From assembly GCF_009363155.1 (NCBI RefSeq), contig NZ_CP045302.1, positions 4,789,194-4,853,193 of the forward strand: 64,000 nucleotides of DNA, written 5' to 3'. The translations under genes were made by a program, and so were the position numbers. Positions 32,706-41,397 of the stretch are shown here, in pieces; within the stretch, counting starts at the first letter, position 1, and each line of letters begins with the position of its first letter. This DNA is from Azotobacter salinestris. GTDB lineage: Bacteria > Pseudomonadota > Gammaproteobacteria > Pseudomonadales > Pseudomonadaceae. The notes under the pieces were generated by a model. It saw nothing but the letters and a program-made list of their open reading frames with translations. It searched no databases and was not told the origin of the DNA.

Positions 32706-34178
32706 ATGGCCATGAGCTTCAACACCCTCCCGGGGCCGGGAACGCTGCGCAAGCCGGGCGTCTACAGCGAGATCGACAACAGCAAGGCCGTCGGCGGCCC
32801 GCAGGCCGTCACCTACCGGCGGCTGCTGATCGGGCAGAAGCTGGCCGCCGGATCCGCTGCCGTCGAGCAGCTGGTGCGCGTGACCAGCGAGGCCCAGGCT
32901 GACGCACTGTTCGGTGCCGGCTCGATGCTGGCCGGCATGGTGCGAGCCGTGCTGGCGCAGGACACCTTCACCGAGTTGCAGGTCATGCCGGTGGCCGACA
33001 ACGCCGAGGGCGTGGCCGCGACCGGTGCGCTGGCCTTCGGTGCCGTGGCGACGGAAGCCGGCACCCTGTACTTGATGATCGCCGGCCGCCGCGTCGACGT
33101 GGGGGTGCCAAGCGGCGGCACGCCGGCTTCCGTGGCCACGGCTGTGGCGGCTGCCATCAACGCCGCGGTCGACCTGCCGGTGACGGCCACCGCCAGCACG
33201 GGAACCGTGACGGTGACCGCGCGCCACAAGGGCGAGGCCGGGAACACCCTCGATCTGCGGGTGAACTACTACGACGGCCAGGCCCTCCCGGCCGGGCTCA
33301 CCCTGACCATCACCGCCCTGTCCGGCGGTACCGGCAACCCGGATATCACCGACGCGCTGGCCGCGCTGGGCGACGAGTGGTTCCAGGTCCTCGGCATGCC
33401 CTATACCGACGCGGCCAGCCTGGCGGCACTGGAGACCGAGCTGGCCAGCCGGTTCGGCTGGAACCGCGAGATCGAGCTGCATGCGTTCGCCGCCGCGCGC
33501 GGCACCCAAGGCACGCTGAGTACGCTGGGCGACAGCCGCAACAGCCCGCACCTGACCATCGTCATGGCGAACAGCGAGCCCATGCCGGCCTACGAAAAGG
33601 CCGCCGAGACCATGGCGATCGCCGCCTACTACGCCGCGATCGATCCGGCGCGGCCGATCCAGAACCTGGGCTATGCCTGGTGCCTGCCGCCGGCCGCGGC
33701 CGACCGCTTCACCAACGAGGAGCGGAACCTGCTGCTGTTCGACGGCATCGCCACCACCAAGGTCGATGCCGGCGGCGTCATGCAGGTCGAGCGCCTGATC
33801 ACGACCTACAAGACCAACTCGGCCGGCGGGAACGACACCAGCTATCTGGACAGCGAGACGCTGTTCACGCTGATGTTCATTCGCCACGACTGGCGCGACT
33901 ACATCCTGCGCAAATACCCGCGCCACAAGCTGGCGAACGATGGCACCCGCTACGGCAGCGGCCAGGCCGTGGTCACGCCGGTGGTCATGAAGGCCGAGGC
34001 GCTCGCCAAGTTTCGCGCCTGGGAGGACCTGGGCCTCGTCGAGAACATCGACGACTTCAAGGCCAACCTGGTCGCCGAGCGCAACGCCAGCGACCCGAAC
34101 CGCCTGGACATGCTGCTTCCGCCTGATCTGGTCAACCAGCTGCGGGTCATCGCGAACAAAATCCAGTTCCGCCTGTAA
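32706..34178 (+). CDS. Contractile tail sheath protein (Mu gpL-like)
   Basis: A 490-aa sheath subunit. Family features are PGPGTLRKPGVYSEIDNSKA at the N-terminus, NTLDLRVNYYDGQALPAGLT, and the C-terminal domain IARPIQNL-like region followed by WEDLGLVENIDDFKANLVAE. It polymerises around the tube and contracts on infection. GAGGA lies 7 bases before the ATG. Its presence establishes a myovirus-type tail. Confidence 0.93.
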   Translation: MAMSFNTLPGPGTLRKPGVYSEIDNSKAVGGPQAVTYRRLLIGQKLAAGSAAVEQLVRVTSEAQADALFGAGSMLAGMVRAVLAQDTFTELQVMPVADNAEGVAATGALAFGAVATEAGTLYLMIAGRRVDVGVPSGGTPASVATAVAAAINAAVDLPVTATASTGTVTVTARHKGEAGNTLDLRVNYYDGQALPAGLTLTITALSGGTGNPDITDALAALGDEWFQVLGMPYTDAASLAALETELASRFGWNREIELHAFAAARGTQGTLSTLGDSRNSPHLTIVMANSEPMPAYEKAAETMAIAAYYAAIDPARPIQNLGYAWCLPPAAADRFTNEERNLLLFDGIATTKVDAGGVMQVERLITTYKTNSAGGNDTSYLDSETLFTLMFIRHDWRDYILRKYPRHKLANDGTRYGSGQAVVTPVVMKAEALAKFRAWEDLGLVENIDDFKANLVAERNASDPNRLDMLLPPDLVNQLRVIANKIQFRL

Positions 34179-34211
34179 CGGGCCGAACTTCCTGCATCGG
34201 AGAATCGAGCA

Positions 34212-34571
34212 ATGGCACGCCTCGGCGGAACCATCAGCATCAAGGTCGACGGCGAGATCTACAACGCCGTCGGCAACTTCACCTACAACCTGGGCCAGCC
34301 GCTGCGGGCAGGCCTGGTCGGCCCGGACGGCGTCCACGGCTACAGCGAGACGCCGCAGATCCCGTTCATCGAGGGCGAGATCCGCGACCGCCGCGAGATC
34401 AGCCTCGAGACGCTGCTGAACCTGACCGACGCCACCGTCACCCTGGAGCTGGCGAACGGCAAGGTCGTCGTCCTGCGCAACGCCTGGTACGCCTCCGAGG
34501 GCACCTTCAACACCGAGGAGGGGAACGGTGCGTTCCGCTTCGAGGGCCTGTCCGGAGAGGAGATCCGCTGA
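34212..34571 (+). CDS. Tail tube protein (Mu gpM-like)
   Basis: A 119-aa protein (GTISIKVDGEIYNAVGNFTY, VHGYSETPQIPFIEGEIRDR) of the Mu-type tube family, forming the inner tube inside the sheath. Its stop overlaps the next gene (TGATG). Confidence 0.88.
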   Translation: MARLGGTISIKVDGEIYNAVGNFTYNLGQPLRAGLVGPDGVHGYSETPQIPFIEGEIRDRREISLETLLNLTDATVTLELANGKVVVLRNAWYASEGTFNTEEGNGAFRFEGLSGEEIR

Positions 34572-34873
34572 TGGCAAAAGAACGCGTTCATACCCTGGCC
34601 GAGCCGGTGCAGTTCGGGACCGAGACCATCACGCAGGTGACGATCACCCGCAAGCTGAAGCATCTGCGCAGCTGCACGCTCCGCGCCGGCGCGGATGCCA
34701 AGGGCGAGGTGTCGGTCAACCTCGACTTCGGCACCCTGATCGACCTGGGCGCCAAGATGATCGGGCATCCGGTCGCCGTGCTCGAGGAGTTCGCCGAGGA
34801 GGACCAGTCGGTCGTCATCCAGGAGGCGAACGATTTTTTGTTCAGGCACCTCGGGACTGGGCCAAAGCCGTAA
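34571..34873 (+). CDS. Tail assembly chaperone, short form (Mu gp41-like)
   Basis: A 100-aa product (VHTLAEPVQFGTETITQVTI, GAKMIGHPVAVLEEFAEEDQ) of the Mu gp41-type family. It binds the tape measure during tube growth. In frame zero it ends with RHLGTGPKP at 34873; a -1 frameshift at 34834 gives the long form. Confidence 0.85.
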   Translation: MAKERVHTLAEPVQFGTETITQVTITRKLKHLRSCTLRAGADAKGEVSVNLDFGTLIDLGAKMIGHPVAVLEEFAEEDQSVVIQEANDFLFRHLGTGPKP

Positions 34874-34998
34874 CCGTCGCCGTCAAGGTGATGGGCATCC
34901 AGCCGTCCGAGGTCTGGGAGTTTGACCTTGACGATTTGACTTTCTGGCTAGAGCGCGCGGAGGAGTGGGTATCGTGGCAGAAAGGGAATACCCGCTAA
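34571..34998 (+). CDS. Tail assembly chaperone, -1 frameshift long form
   Basis: At TTTTTTG (34834-34840) ribosomes can slip back one base. Translation then continues VQAPRDWAKAVTVAVKVMGI and ends at 34998, giving about 142 aa. The extension (QPSEVWEFDLDDLTFWLERA) has no start of its own and matches the gp41' type partner of other phages. The slip heptamer is of the classical X-XXY-YYZ kind. Fused chaperone G/GT pairs before the tape measure are general in long-tailed phages. Confidence 0.8.
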
Positions 34999-36656
34999 AC
35001 GTCGTCATCCGCGCGGTCGACCAGATCACCCGGCCGCTGCGCGGAATGCTGGGCCGCATTGGCCAGGCTGCCGGTGGCATCCGCGACCGGCTCCTCGATC
35101 TATCCAACCGCAGCGGCCTGCCAGTGCTGGTGCAGTCGTTTCGCAACGTGGGCACGGCGGTCGGCGACCTCGCCAAACGTGTGGCGACCGTGGGTGTCGG
35201 CATCGCGGCGATGGCAACAGCCGCGTCGGCGGCGATCATCGGCATCGGGGCTTCGGTAGCCGAAACCGGGGGCGAGGTACAGAAGTTCTCGGCACGTCTC
35301 GGCGTCCCGGTCGAGACCCTGCAGGAGCTTCAGTACGCCACCAAGGCATACGGCGTTGAGAATGATGCACTGCTCGATGCGCTCAAGGAGCTGAGCCTGC
35401 GCGCCGACGAATACGCCGTAACCGGAGAAGGCAGTGCGGAAGAGGCCTTCAAGCGGATCGGGCTCAGCGACAAGCAGATCAAGGCCACCATGGGCAACAC
35501 CGAGGCCCTGTTCGATCTGGTGCTGACCCAACTGCGCAAGGTGGATAACGTCGCCAAGCGGCAGCGGTTGGTCGATGAGCTGTTCGGGGGCGAGGGCGGC
35601 GAACAACTGGCCGAGTTCGTCAGCGTGAGCGCCGAGCGTGTCGCGCAGCTGCGCGGAGAGGCCCGCGAGCTGGGCGTCGTGCTCAGCTCCGAGACGGTCA
35701 AGGCGGCGAGCGACTTCAACGCTCAATTGCGCGTGTTCCAGGCATCGCTGACCGGGGTGAAGAACACGATCGCCGCGGCGGTGCTGCCGGAGCTGGGGCA
35801 GCAGTTCTCCAAGATCCTGGTGCAGTACCGGCCGCAGATAGAGAAATTCGCGAAGGACTTCGCCGATAAGCTGCCGCAGCGGCTTGACGATCTGGTGAAG
35901 GGCTTCACAGAGCTTAGGGAAAAGATACAGCCGGTCGTCGATGCGGTTGATTGGCTGATCGAGAAATTCGGCGGCGTGAACCTGATACTTGGAATTCTCG
36001 CCACGCTGATCGGCGGATGGCTGCTGACCAGCATCTACGCGCTGGGAGCCGCGATCTACGGACTGGGCGCCACGATGCTGGCCACGCCGATCGGCTGGAT
36101 CGTCGCTGGCCTGGCCGCGGTGGCGGCTGCCGGATACCTGCTGGTGCGCAACTGGGACCAGATCAGCGCCTGGTGGACGCAGAGGTTCGAGGACGTGCGG
36201 GCCGCTTTCCGGGACAACTTCCTGCTCGGACTGCTGGCGGCCTGGCGCGAGTACAACCCGGTGGGCCTCATCATGGAGGCGTTCAACGGGCTGGTGAAAT
36301 ACTTCACCGGCTGGGACATCGCCGCCATCCTGAGCGAGAAGATTTCCGCAGCGGCACAGGCCGTCAAGGGCGCGCTGCCGGACTGGATGCGCGGGCTGCT
36401 CGGCATCGAGGGTGGCGTCGTGGCGCCTGCGGTCGGAGCGGCGCAGGCGACAGGCAGCGCGGCCGCCGCGACGGACATCGGGCGACGCTCGGCCGAGATT
36501 GGCCGCGAGGCGGCGGCCACCGTGCGCAACGAGCCGCAGGAGGTGCTCGTGCGCGTGGACATGAACAACCTGCCGCCGGGCACCCGGGTGCAGACGCAGG
36601 GCAGCCGCGGCGCGCAGTTCGACACGAACCTCGGCTACGTGATGGCGGCACCATAA
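34974..36656 (+). CDS. Tape measure protein
   Basis: A 560-aa protein that sets tail length, roughly 80-85 nm by the usual 1.5 Angstrom per residue. It has long helical stretches, a Gly/Ala hydrophobic segment near 65-90 (VGIAAMATAASAAIIGIGAS), and membrane-like segments near 340-400 (LILGILATLIGGWLLTSIYA and GWIVAGLAAVAAAGYLLVRN). I chose GTG 34974 because GGAGGA lies 9 bases upstream; a GTG at 34965 is too near that site. It overlaps the long chaperone by 25 bases. Confidence 0.88.
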   Translation: MAEREYPLNVVIRAVDQITRPLRGMLGRIGQAAGGIRDRLLDLSNRSGLPVLVQSFRNVGTAVGDLAKRVATVGVGIAAMATAASAAIIGIGASVAETGGEVQKFSARLGVPVETLQELQYATKAYGVENDALLDALKELSLRADEYAVTGEGSAEEAFKRIGLSDKQIKATMGNTEALFDLVLTQLRKVDNVAKRQRLVDELFGGEGGEQLAEFVSVSAERVAQLRGEARELGVVLSSETVKAASDFNAQLRVFQASLTGVKNTIAAAVLPELGQQFSKILVQYRPQIEKFAKDFADKLPQRLDDLVKGFTELREKIQPVVDAVDWLIEKFGGVNLILGILATLIGGWLLTSIYALGAAIYGLGATMLATPIGWIVAGLAAVAAAGYLLVRNWDQISAWWTQRFEDVRAAFRDNFLLGLLAAWREYNPVGLIMEAFNGLVKYFTGWDIAAILSEKISAAAQAVKGALPDWMRGLLGIEGGVVAPAVGAAQATGSAAAATDIGRRSAEIGREAAATVRNEPQEVLVRVDMNNLPPGTRVQTQGSRGAQFDTNLGYVMAAP

Positions 36657-36692
36657 CAGCAGATCCTCAGATCCATGCATCGGGCTGACACC

Positions 36693-36727
36693 ACTTGATT
36701 CAGGCCGTGATGCCCTTACATACAAAC
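36693..36727 (+). promoter_or_regulatory. Promoter-like sequence before the acidic gene
   Basis: TTGATT, about 16 bases, then TACATA upstream of the acidic-protein gene. A separate promoter inside the tail operon, with a terminator after the gene, is the hallmark of a moron. The elements are only moderate matches. Confidence 0.4.
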
Positions 36728-36759
36728 TGTCCGTTGGAGTGCCATGTACAGGAGCGACC

Positions 36760-36957
36760 ATGTGGACGGAAGCAGACATCCTTGATCTTGAGCATGAGGG
36801 GCTGCTCGATAAGGAGGCCGATGAGTCTTTGGAGCAGCTCGATGACGATGGACTCGATTATTTCGATGACGAAGCTCTGGATGCCCAGCTAGTCGAACTG
36901 GATTCAGAAGATGAAGATGGTTGGGATGAGGACATCGAAAGCTGGGATGACCTCTAG
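36760..36957 (+). CDS. Extremely acidic small protein (moron candidate)
   Basis: A 65-aa protein of which nearly half the residues are Asp or Glu, with only one Lys and one His (LEQLDDDGLDYFDDEALDAQ, DSEDEDGWDEDIESWDDL). AGGAG lies 5 bases before ATG 36760. It sits between tape measure and gpN, where the tail operon normally has no gene. Promoter-like bases lie upstream and a strong terminator follows at 36974. Such charge patterns occur in DNA-mimic inhibitors of restriction, CRISPR or nucleoid proteins. No homologue comes to mind, so the function is inferred only from charge and position. Confidence 0.7.
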   Translation: MWTEADILDLEHEGLLDKEADESLEQLDDDGLDYFDDEALDAQLVELDSEDEDGWDEDIESWDDL

Positions 36958-36973
36958 CCAACGCCTCCACGAG

Positions 36974-36995
36974 AGCCCGCCTGTGCGGGCTTTTT
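36974..36995 (+). terminator. Terminator after the acidic gene
   Basis: AGCCCGC-CTGT-GCGGGCT followed by TTTTTCTTTT. It isolates the acidic gene from the downstream baseplate genes. Confidence 0.75.
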
Positions 36996-37070
36996 CTTTT
37001 CTTGGCCCTGGCAACCGCCGGGGCTTTTGTTTCCGCCATAAAGCAAGCACAGCCCATATTGGAGCCTTCC

Positions 37071-38264
37071 ATGACCTGGCGCGACATGTACCGCACCGCG
37101 TCCTTTCGCGGCGCGGCGTTCAAGGTCGAGTCCGCCGACAGCGCCTATGGCCGCCGGCAGGCCGTGCACGAACACGCGCTGCGCGACGTGCCGTACACCG
37201 AGGATCTTGGGCGCCGTGCCCGGGAATTCACGGTCACCGGCTATCTGGTCGGCGAGAACTATCACCTTGAGCGAGACACCCTGATCGAGGCGTGCGAGAC
37301 GCCCGGCCCGGGTCTGCTGGTGCATCCGTACCGGGGAGAGCTGACCGTCGTCTGCCGTGGGCTGAGCGTCAACGAGACGAGCCAGAACGGCGGTATGTGC
37401 CGGGTGTCGATCACCTTCCTCGAGGCAGGCGAGGCGTCCTATCCGCGCGCGGTGACCGACAGCATCAACGCGATCAGCAAGGCCGGCAATTCGGTTATCT
37501 CTGCCGCGCAAGCGGGCTTCGTCGAGCGGTTCCTTACGGAGGGATTCCCCGGTTTCGTGCTGGAGGCTGCAACGCAGCACCTGCAGGCGCTCACGGAGTT
37601 CCTGGCCGCGCCCGGGGGGATCAACCTGGCCGGCGAGCTCGAGGCGGCGGTGTCGTTCAGCCGCGCGTTGCGCAACCTGGCGGGCAATGCCCTGTCGATC
37701 GTGCAATGGCCCGAGCAGCTGGCGAGCGGTCTCATCGACATGTTCGATCTGGCGAGCGACGCCTATGGCGAGCAGGCGGCCTCCCTGTTCATTGGCGTGA
37801 TGGAGCAGGTGTCGGCGCCCTATAGCGGGCGGACCACTACCCCGAGCCGCCGGCAGCAGGCCACGAACCATGAGGCGTTCAACGAGTTGGTGCGGCAGGT
37901 GTCGCTGCCGGCGGCGGCCCGGGCCGCCGTCGCCATCGACTATCCGAGCTATCAGGATGCGAACAGCGCCCGGCAGGCCCTGGTCGAGCGGATCGACACC
38001 GAGATGGAGCGCACCGGGAACGACGAGGCCTATGTGGCGCTCGGCGCGCTGCGCACGGAGGTGGTGCGCGGCATTCCCCAGCCCGAGGTGGATCTGCCGC
38101 AACTGGTCGAGTACACGCCGCCGGCGACGCTGCCGTCGCTGCTGGTGGCGTACCAGCTCTATGGCGACGCCAGCCGGGCGGACGAGATCGTGAGCCGCAA
38201 CAAGCCGCGCCACCCGGGATTCCTGCCGGGCGGCCAGCAGCTCGAGGTCCTGTCGGATGGATGA
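37071..38264 (+). CDS. Mu gpN-like DNA circularisation/tail protein
   Basis: A 397-aa protein. The N-terminal part (MYRTASFRGAAFKVESADSA, VPYTEDLGRRAREFTVTGYL) matches the DNA circularisation protein N-terminal family. In Mu-like phages this is a tail or baseplate component next to gp44. GGAG precedes ATG 37071. It overlaps the next gene by 8 bases. Confidence 0.85.
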   Translation: MTWRDMYRTASFRGAAFKVESADSAYGRRQAVHEHALRDVPYTEDLGRRAREFTVTGYLVGENYHLERDTLIEACETPGPGLLVHPYRGELTVVCRGLSVNETSQNGGMCRVSITFLEAGEASYPRAVTDSINAISKAGNSVISAAQAGFVERFLTEGFPGFVLEAATQHLQALTEFLAAPGGINLAGELEAAVSFSRALRNLAGNALSIVQWPEQLASGLIDMFDLASDAYGEQAASLFIGVMEQVSAPYSGRTTTPSRRQQATNHEAFNELVRQVSLPAAARAAVAIDYPSYQDANSARQALVERIDTEMERTGNDEAYVALGALRTEVVRGIPQPEVDLPQLVEYTPPATLPSLLVAYQLYGDASRADEIVSRNKPRHPGFLPGGQQLEVLSDG

Positions 38265-39375
38265 CCTCGAACTGCGCGTGAACGGCCTGTCCTATGCCGG
38301 TTGGACAGAGTTGGGCGTTACCCGGGCGATGGATGCGGCAAGCAGCGCATTCACCGTCACGCTGACCGAGCGCTGGGAAGGGCGCGCCGGCATGGCCGCC
38401 CAAGTCGAGCCCTGGCCGATCCTGCCGGGCGACGCCTGCGAGGTACGCCTGGGCGGCGTGCCGCTGGTGATCGGCTACGTGGATATCTTCCGGCCCTCGT
38501 ATGGACCGGAAACCCACACCATCAACATCCAGGGCCGCGACAAGACGGCGGACCTGATCGACTGCTCGGCAGTGCACAGCCCCGACGAGTGGAAGAACAT
38601 CGACCTGCTCAAGTTCGCGCAGATCATCGCGAAGCCGTTCGGCATCGCAGTGCGTGCGGACGTTCCGGTCGGCGAGCCGTTCCAAGTCATCAAGCTCCAG
38701 CAGGGCGAGACCGCATTCGAGGCGATCGAGCGCTATGCCCGGCAGCGGAAGCTGCTGGCGATGCCGGATGGCGCCGGCGGCCTGCTGCTGACCCGTGCCG
38801 GCACGCAGCGCGCCGCCGTGGCGCTGGTGCAGGGCGAGAACATCAAGGAAGCCTCCGGCTCGATCGATCACTCGCAGCGCTTCAGCCAATACACCGTGAA
38901 GGCACAGACCTCCTGGAGCGAGGCGACCGACGGCGAGGCCGAGGCGCACGTCGAGGGCGCGGTGACCGACAGCGGCGTGAAGCGCTATCGGCCGCTGCTG
39001 GTCATCGCCGAGGCAGATGGCACGGCGAACGCCGCGAAGGATCGTGCCGCCTGGGAAGCGAACACCCGGATCGGGAAATCGGCCACGGCCTCGATCACCG
39101 TGCAGGGGTGGCGCCAGTACCCGGGCGGCCCGCTGTGGCTGCCGAACATGCTGGTCACTGTCCGCTCGTCCTGGTTGCGGATGGAGGGCGAGATGATGAT
39201 CCGCCAGGTCACCTTCACCCGCGACGACGGCGGGACCCAGGCAAAGCTGGACATCGTCAGTCCGCAGGCCTTCGCGCCGGAGCCGCCGGACAGCACTGCC
39301 GCCAAGAAGGCCGGCAAGAAAGACGACGACGGCACGTTGTGGAAAGAGGCTCTCGGCGAGGAGAAGAAGACGTGA
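38257..39375 (+). CDS. Baseplate hub protein (Mu gp44/gpP-like)
   Basis: A 372-aa protein (NGLSYAGWTELGVTRAMDAA, INIQGRDKTADLIDCSAVHS) of the gpD/gp44 hub family that crowns the tail tube above the spike. The order gpN-gp44-gp45-gp46-gp47-gp48 is exactly that of Mu. Lys-rich C-terminus. Confidence 0.88.
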   Translation: MDDLELRVNGLSYAGWTELGVTRAMDAASSAFTVTLTERWEGRAGMAAQVEPWPILPGDACEVRLGGVPLVIGYVDIFRPSYGPETHTINIQGRDKTADLIDCSAVHSPDEWKNIDLLKFAQIIAKPFGIAVRADVPVGEPFQVIKLQQGETAFEAIERYARQRKLLAMPDGAGGLLLTRAGTQRAAVALVQGENIKEASGSIDHSQRFSQYTVKAQTSWSEATDGEAEAHVEGAVTDSGVKRYRPLLVIAEADGTANAAKDRAAWEANTRIGKSATASITVQGWRQYPGGPLWLPNMLVTVRSSWLRMEGEMMIRQVTFTRDDGGTQAKLDIVSPQAFAPEPPDSTAAKKAGKKDDDGTLWKEALGEEKKT

Positions 39376-39857
39376 GCATGCAGCAACAGATTCGCACCTT
39401 GGGCAACCGGGTGATGATGGCGTTCGCTCGTGGGGTGTTGCGCGCCGTAAGCGACAGCACCGCACGCCAGACGCTGCAGGTCGAGCTGCTGCGCGGCGAG
39501 CTGCGCGACGGGGTCGAGCGGATGCAGAACTATGGGTTCACCGCGCACCCGCATCCGGGCGCCGACGCGGCCATCGCGTTCGTCGCTGGCAACCGCGAGC
39601 AGGGGATCGTCCTGGTGGTGGATGACCGCCGCTTCCGGCTGAAGCTGGAGCCGGGCGAGGTGGCCATGTACGACGATCTCGGCAACAAGATCCAGCTGCT
39701 GCGCGACCGCGTGCAGATCACGGCGGTCCAGGCGCTGGAGATCGTCGCGCCGGACGTGGCCATCGCCGGCAATGTGGCCATCACCGGCACGCTCACCAAC
39801 AACGGGAAAGACGTGGGTAGCACCCACACCCATCCGGGGACGGGAGTGCCGAACTGA
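39372..39857 (+). CDS. Baseplate assembly protein V / spike (Mu gp45-like)
   Basis: A 161-aa protein with an N-terminal helix, an OB-like region (YGFTAHPHPGADAAIAFVAG) and a C-terminal beta-helix repeat stretch (IVAPDVAIAGNVAITGTLTN) ending STHTHPGTGVPN. This is the iron-binding HxH tip typical of gpV/gp45 spikes. GTG 39372 is chosen because AGGAG lies 8 bases upstream; an ATG two codons later is possible. Confidence 0.88.
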   Translation: MSMQQQIRTLGNRVMMAFARGVLRAVSDSTARQTLQVELLRGELRDGVERMQNYGFTAHPHPGADAAIAFVAGNREQGIVLVVDDRRFRLKLEPGEVAMYDDLGNKIQLLRDRVQITAVQALEIVAPDVAIAGNVAITGTLTNNGKDVGSTHTHPGTGVPN

Positions 39858-40324
39858 TGGCAGACGTTGCGCTTGTCATGACGGAAGCAGGCGGCGACCT
39901 GCTGCTCGATGGGTTCGACCTGTCCCGCGACGACGGCCTGGAGACCGCCGTCATCATCAGCCTGTTCACCGACCGCCGGGCCGAGCCGGACCAGATTCCG
40001 CCGGAGCTGCCGCAGGACGACCTGCGCGGCTACTGGGGCGACGTGCAGCCGTCCGTCGAGGGCGACCGTACCGGGTCGCTGCTCTGGCTGCTGGCCCGCG
40101 AGAAGCAGCTGCCGCAGACACTGGCGCGGGCCGAGCAATACTGCCGCGACGCCCTCGCCTGGATGATCGAGGACCGCGTCGCCACCCGCATCGAGGTGGC
40201 GGCGTCGTATCACTCCAAGAGCTGGATGCTGATCGTCGTCGACCTCTACAGGCCGCAGGGCGAACGGGTGCAGTACCGGTACAACTACGAGTGGTCGGCC
40301 CAGGCCGCCAAGAGGGCCGCCTGA
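39857..40324 (+). CDS. Baseplate wedge protein (Mu gp46/gpW-like)
   Basis: A 155-aa protein (LETAVIISLFTDRRAEPDQI, RGYWGDVQPSVEGDRTGSLL) of the phage GP46/gp25-like lysozyme-fold family that links sheath and baseplate. Coupled to its neighbours by one- and few-base overlaps. Confidence 0.88.
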   Translation: MADVALVMTEAGGDLLLDGFDLSRDDGLETAVIISLFTDRRAEPDQIPPELPQDDLRGYWGDVQPSVEGDRTGSLLWLLAREKQLPQTLARAEQYCRDALAWMIEDRVATRIEVAASYHSKSWMLIVVDLYRPQGERVQYRYNYEWSAQAAKRAA

Positions 40325-41388
40325 TGCCGTTCGCCAGACCCTCCCTGACCGAGATCATCGACCGCGTCGTCGCCGACATCAGCACCCGTCTCCCCGGAGT
40401 CGACGGCGCCGTGCTACGCCGCTCCCTGCTGGGGATCATCGGCCGTGCCCAGGCCGGCGCGGCGCACCTGCTCTACGGATACATCGACTGGGCCGCGCGC
40501 CAGGCCCTGCCGGATACCGCCGAGCGCGAGTACCTGCAGCGCTGGGCGGCGATCTGGGGGATCACCCGCAACGCGGCGACCTTCGCCGAGGGCTCGGTCA
40601 CATTCACCGGGACGAACGGTGCGGCGATCCCGGCGGGCACAATCGTTCAGCGCCAGGACGGCGTGCAGTACGCCACCCAGGCCGCAGCAACCATCGCCGG
40701 CGGCACGGCCACCGTCGCCGTCGAGGCGAGCGTGGCGGGCACGGACGGCAACCTGTTGGTGGGCGCCAGTGTGTTTCTGCTCTCGCCGATCGCCGGCGTG
40801 CAATCGAGCGCGGCGGTGGCGGCCGGCGGCATCTCCGGCGGCGACGACGTCGAGAGCGATGAGCGTCTGCTCGCGCGCCTGCTGCAGCGCATCCGCAACC
40901 CGCCCCAGGGCGGCGCGGAGGCCGACTATGTGCTGTGGGCGCTGCAGGTACCGGGCGTCACGCGCGTGTGGGTCTACCCGAGGCAGCTGGGGGCCGGCAC
41001 CGTGACGGTGCTGTTCGTCAACGACGACGACCCGGTGAGCATCATCCCTGATGCCGCCGAGGTGGCCGAGGTGCAGGCCCACATCGATGGGCGGCGGCCG
41101 GTCACCGCCGAGGTGTTCGTCGCCGCGCCTACGGCGACACCGCTGGACATGACCATCGCGCTCGCCCCGAACACCGCCAGCGTGCAGCAGGCGGTGCTGG
41201 CCGAGCTGCAGGACCTGCTCACGCGCGAAGCCCAGCCTGGCGGGACCCTCCTGATCAGCCGGCTGCGCGAGGCCGTATCGATCGCCGCCGACGAGGGTGA
41301 CAACGCCATCATCACGCCGGCCGCGAACGTCATGCATGCGGTCGGGGAGATGCCTGTGCTCGGCACGGTTACGTTCCAGCCGCTCTAA
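40324..41388 (+). CDS. Baseplate J-like protein (Mu gp47)
   Basis: A 354-aa wedge protein (ALPDTAEREYLQRWAAIWGI, GGDDVESDERLLARLLQRIR, PPQGGAEADYVLWALQVPGV), all baseplate J hallmarks. It forms the wedge rim to which fibres attach. Confidence 0.9.
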   Translation: MPFARPSLTEIIDRVVADISTRLPGVDGAVLRRSLLGIIGRAQAGAAHLLYGYIDWAARQALPDTAEREYLQRWAAIWGITRNAATFAEGSVTFTGTNGAAIPAGTIVQRQDGVQYATQAAATIAGGTATVAVEASVAGTDGNLLVGASVFLLSPIAGVQSSAAVAAGGISGGDDVESDERLLARLLQRIRNPPQGGAEADYVLWALQVPGVTRVWVYPRQLGAGTVTVLFVNDDDPVSIIPDAAEVAEVQAHIDGRRPVTAEVFVAAPTATPLDMTIALAPNTASVQQAVLAELQDLLTREAQPGGTLLISRLREAVSIAADEGDNAIITPAANVMHAVGEMPVLGTVTFQPL

Positions 41389-41397
41389 GGGGGAGTC

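Noticed and set aside
25701..34577. Very long minus-strand open frames opposite terminase, portal, capsid and sheath genes
   Set aside because: They mirror strongly coded plus-strand genes of high GC, have no family motifs and no ribosome sites. Typical GC-rich antisense shadows.
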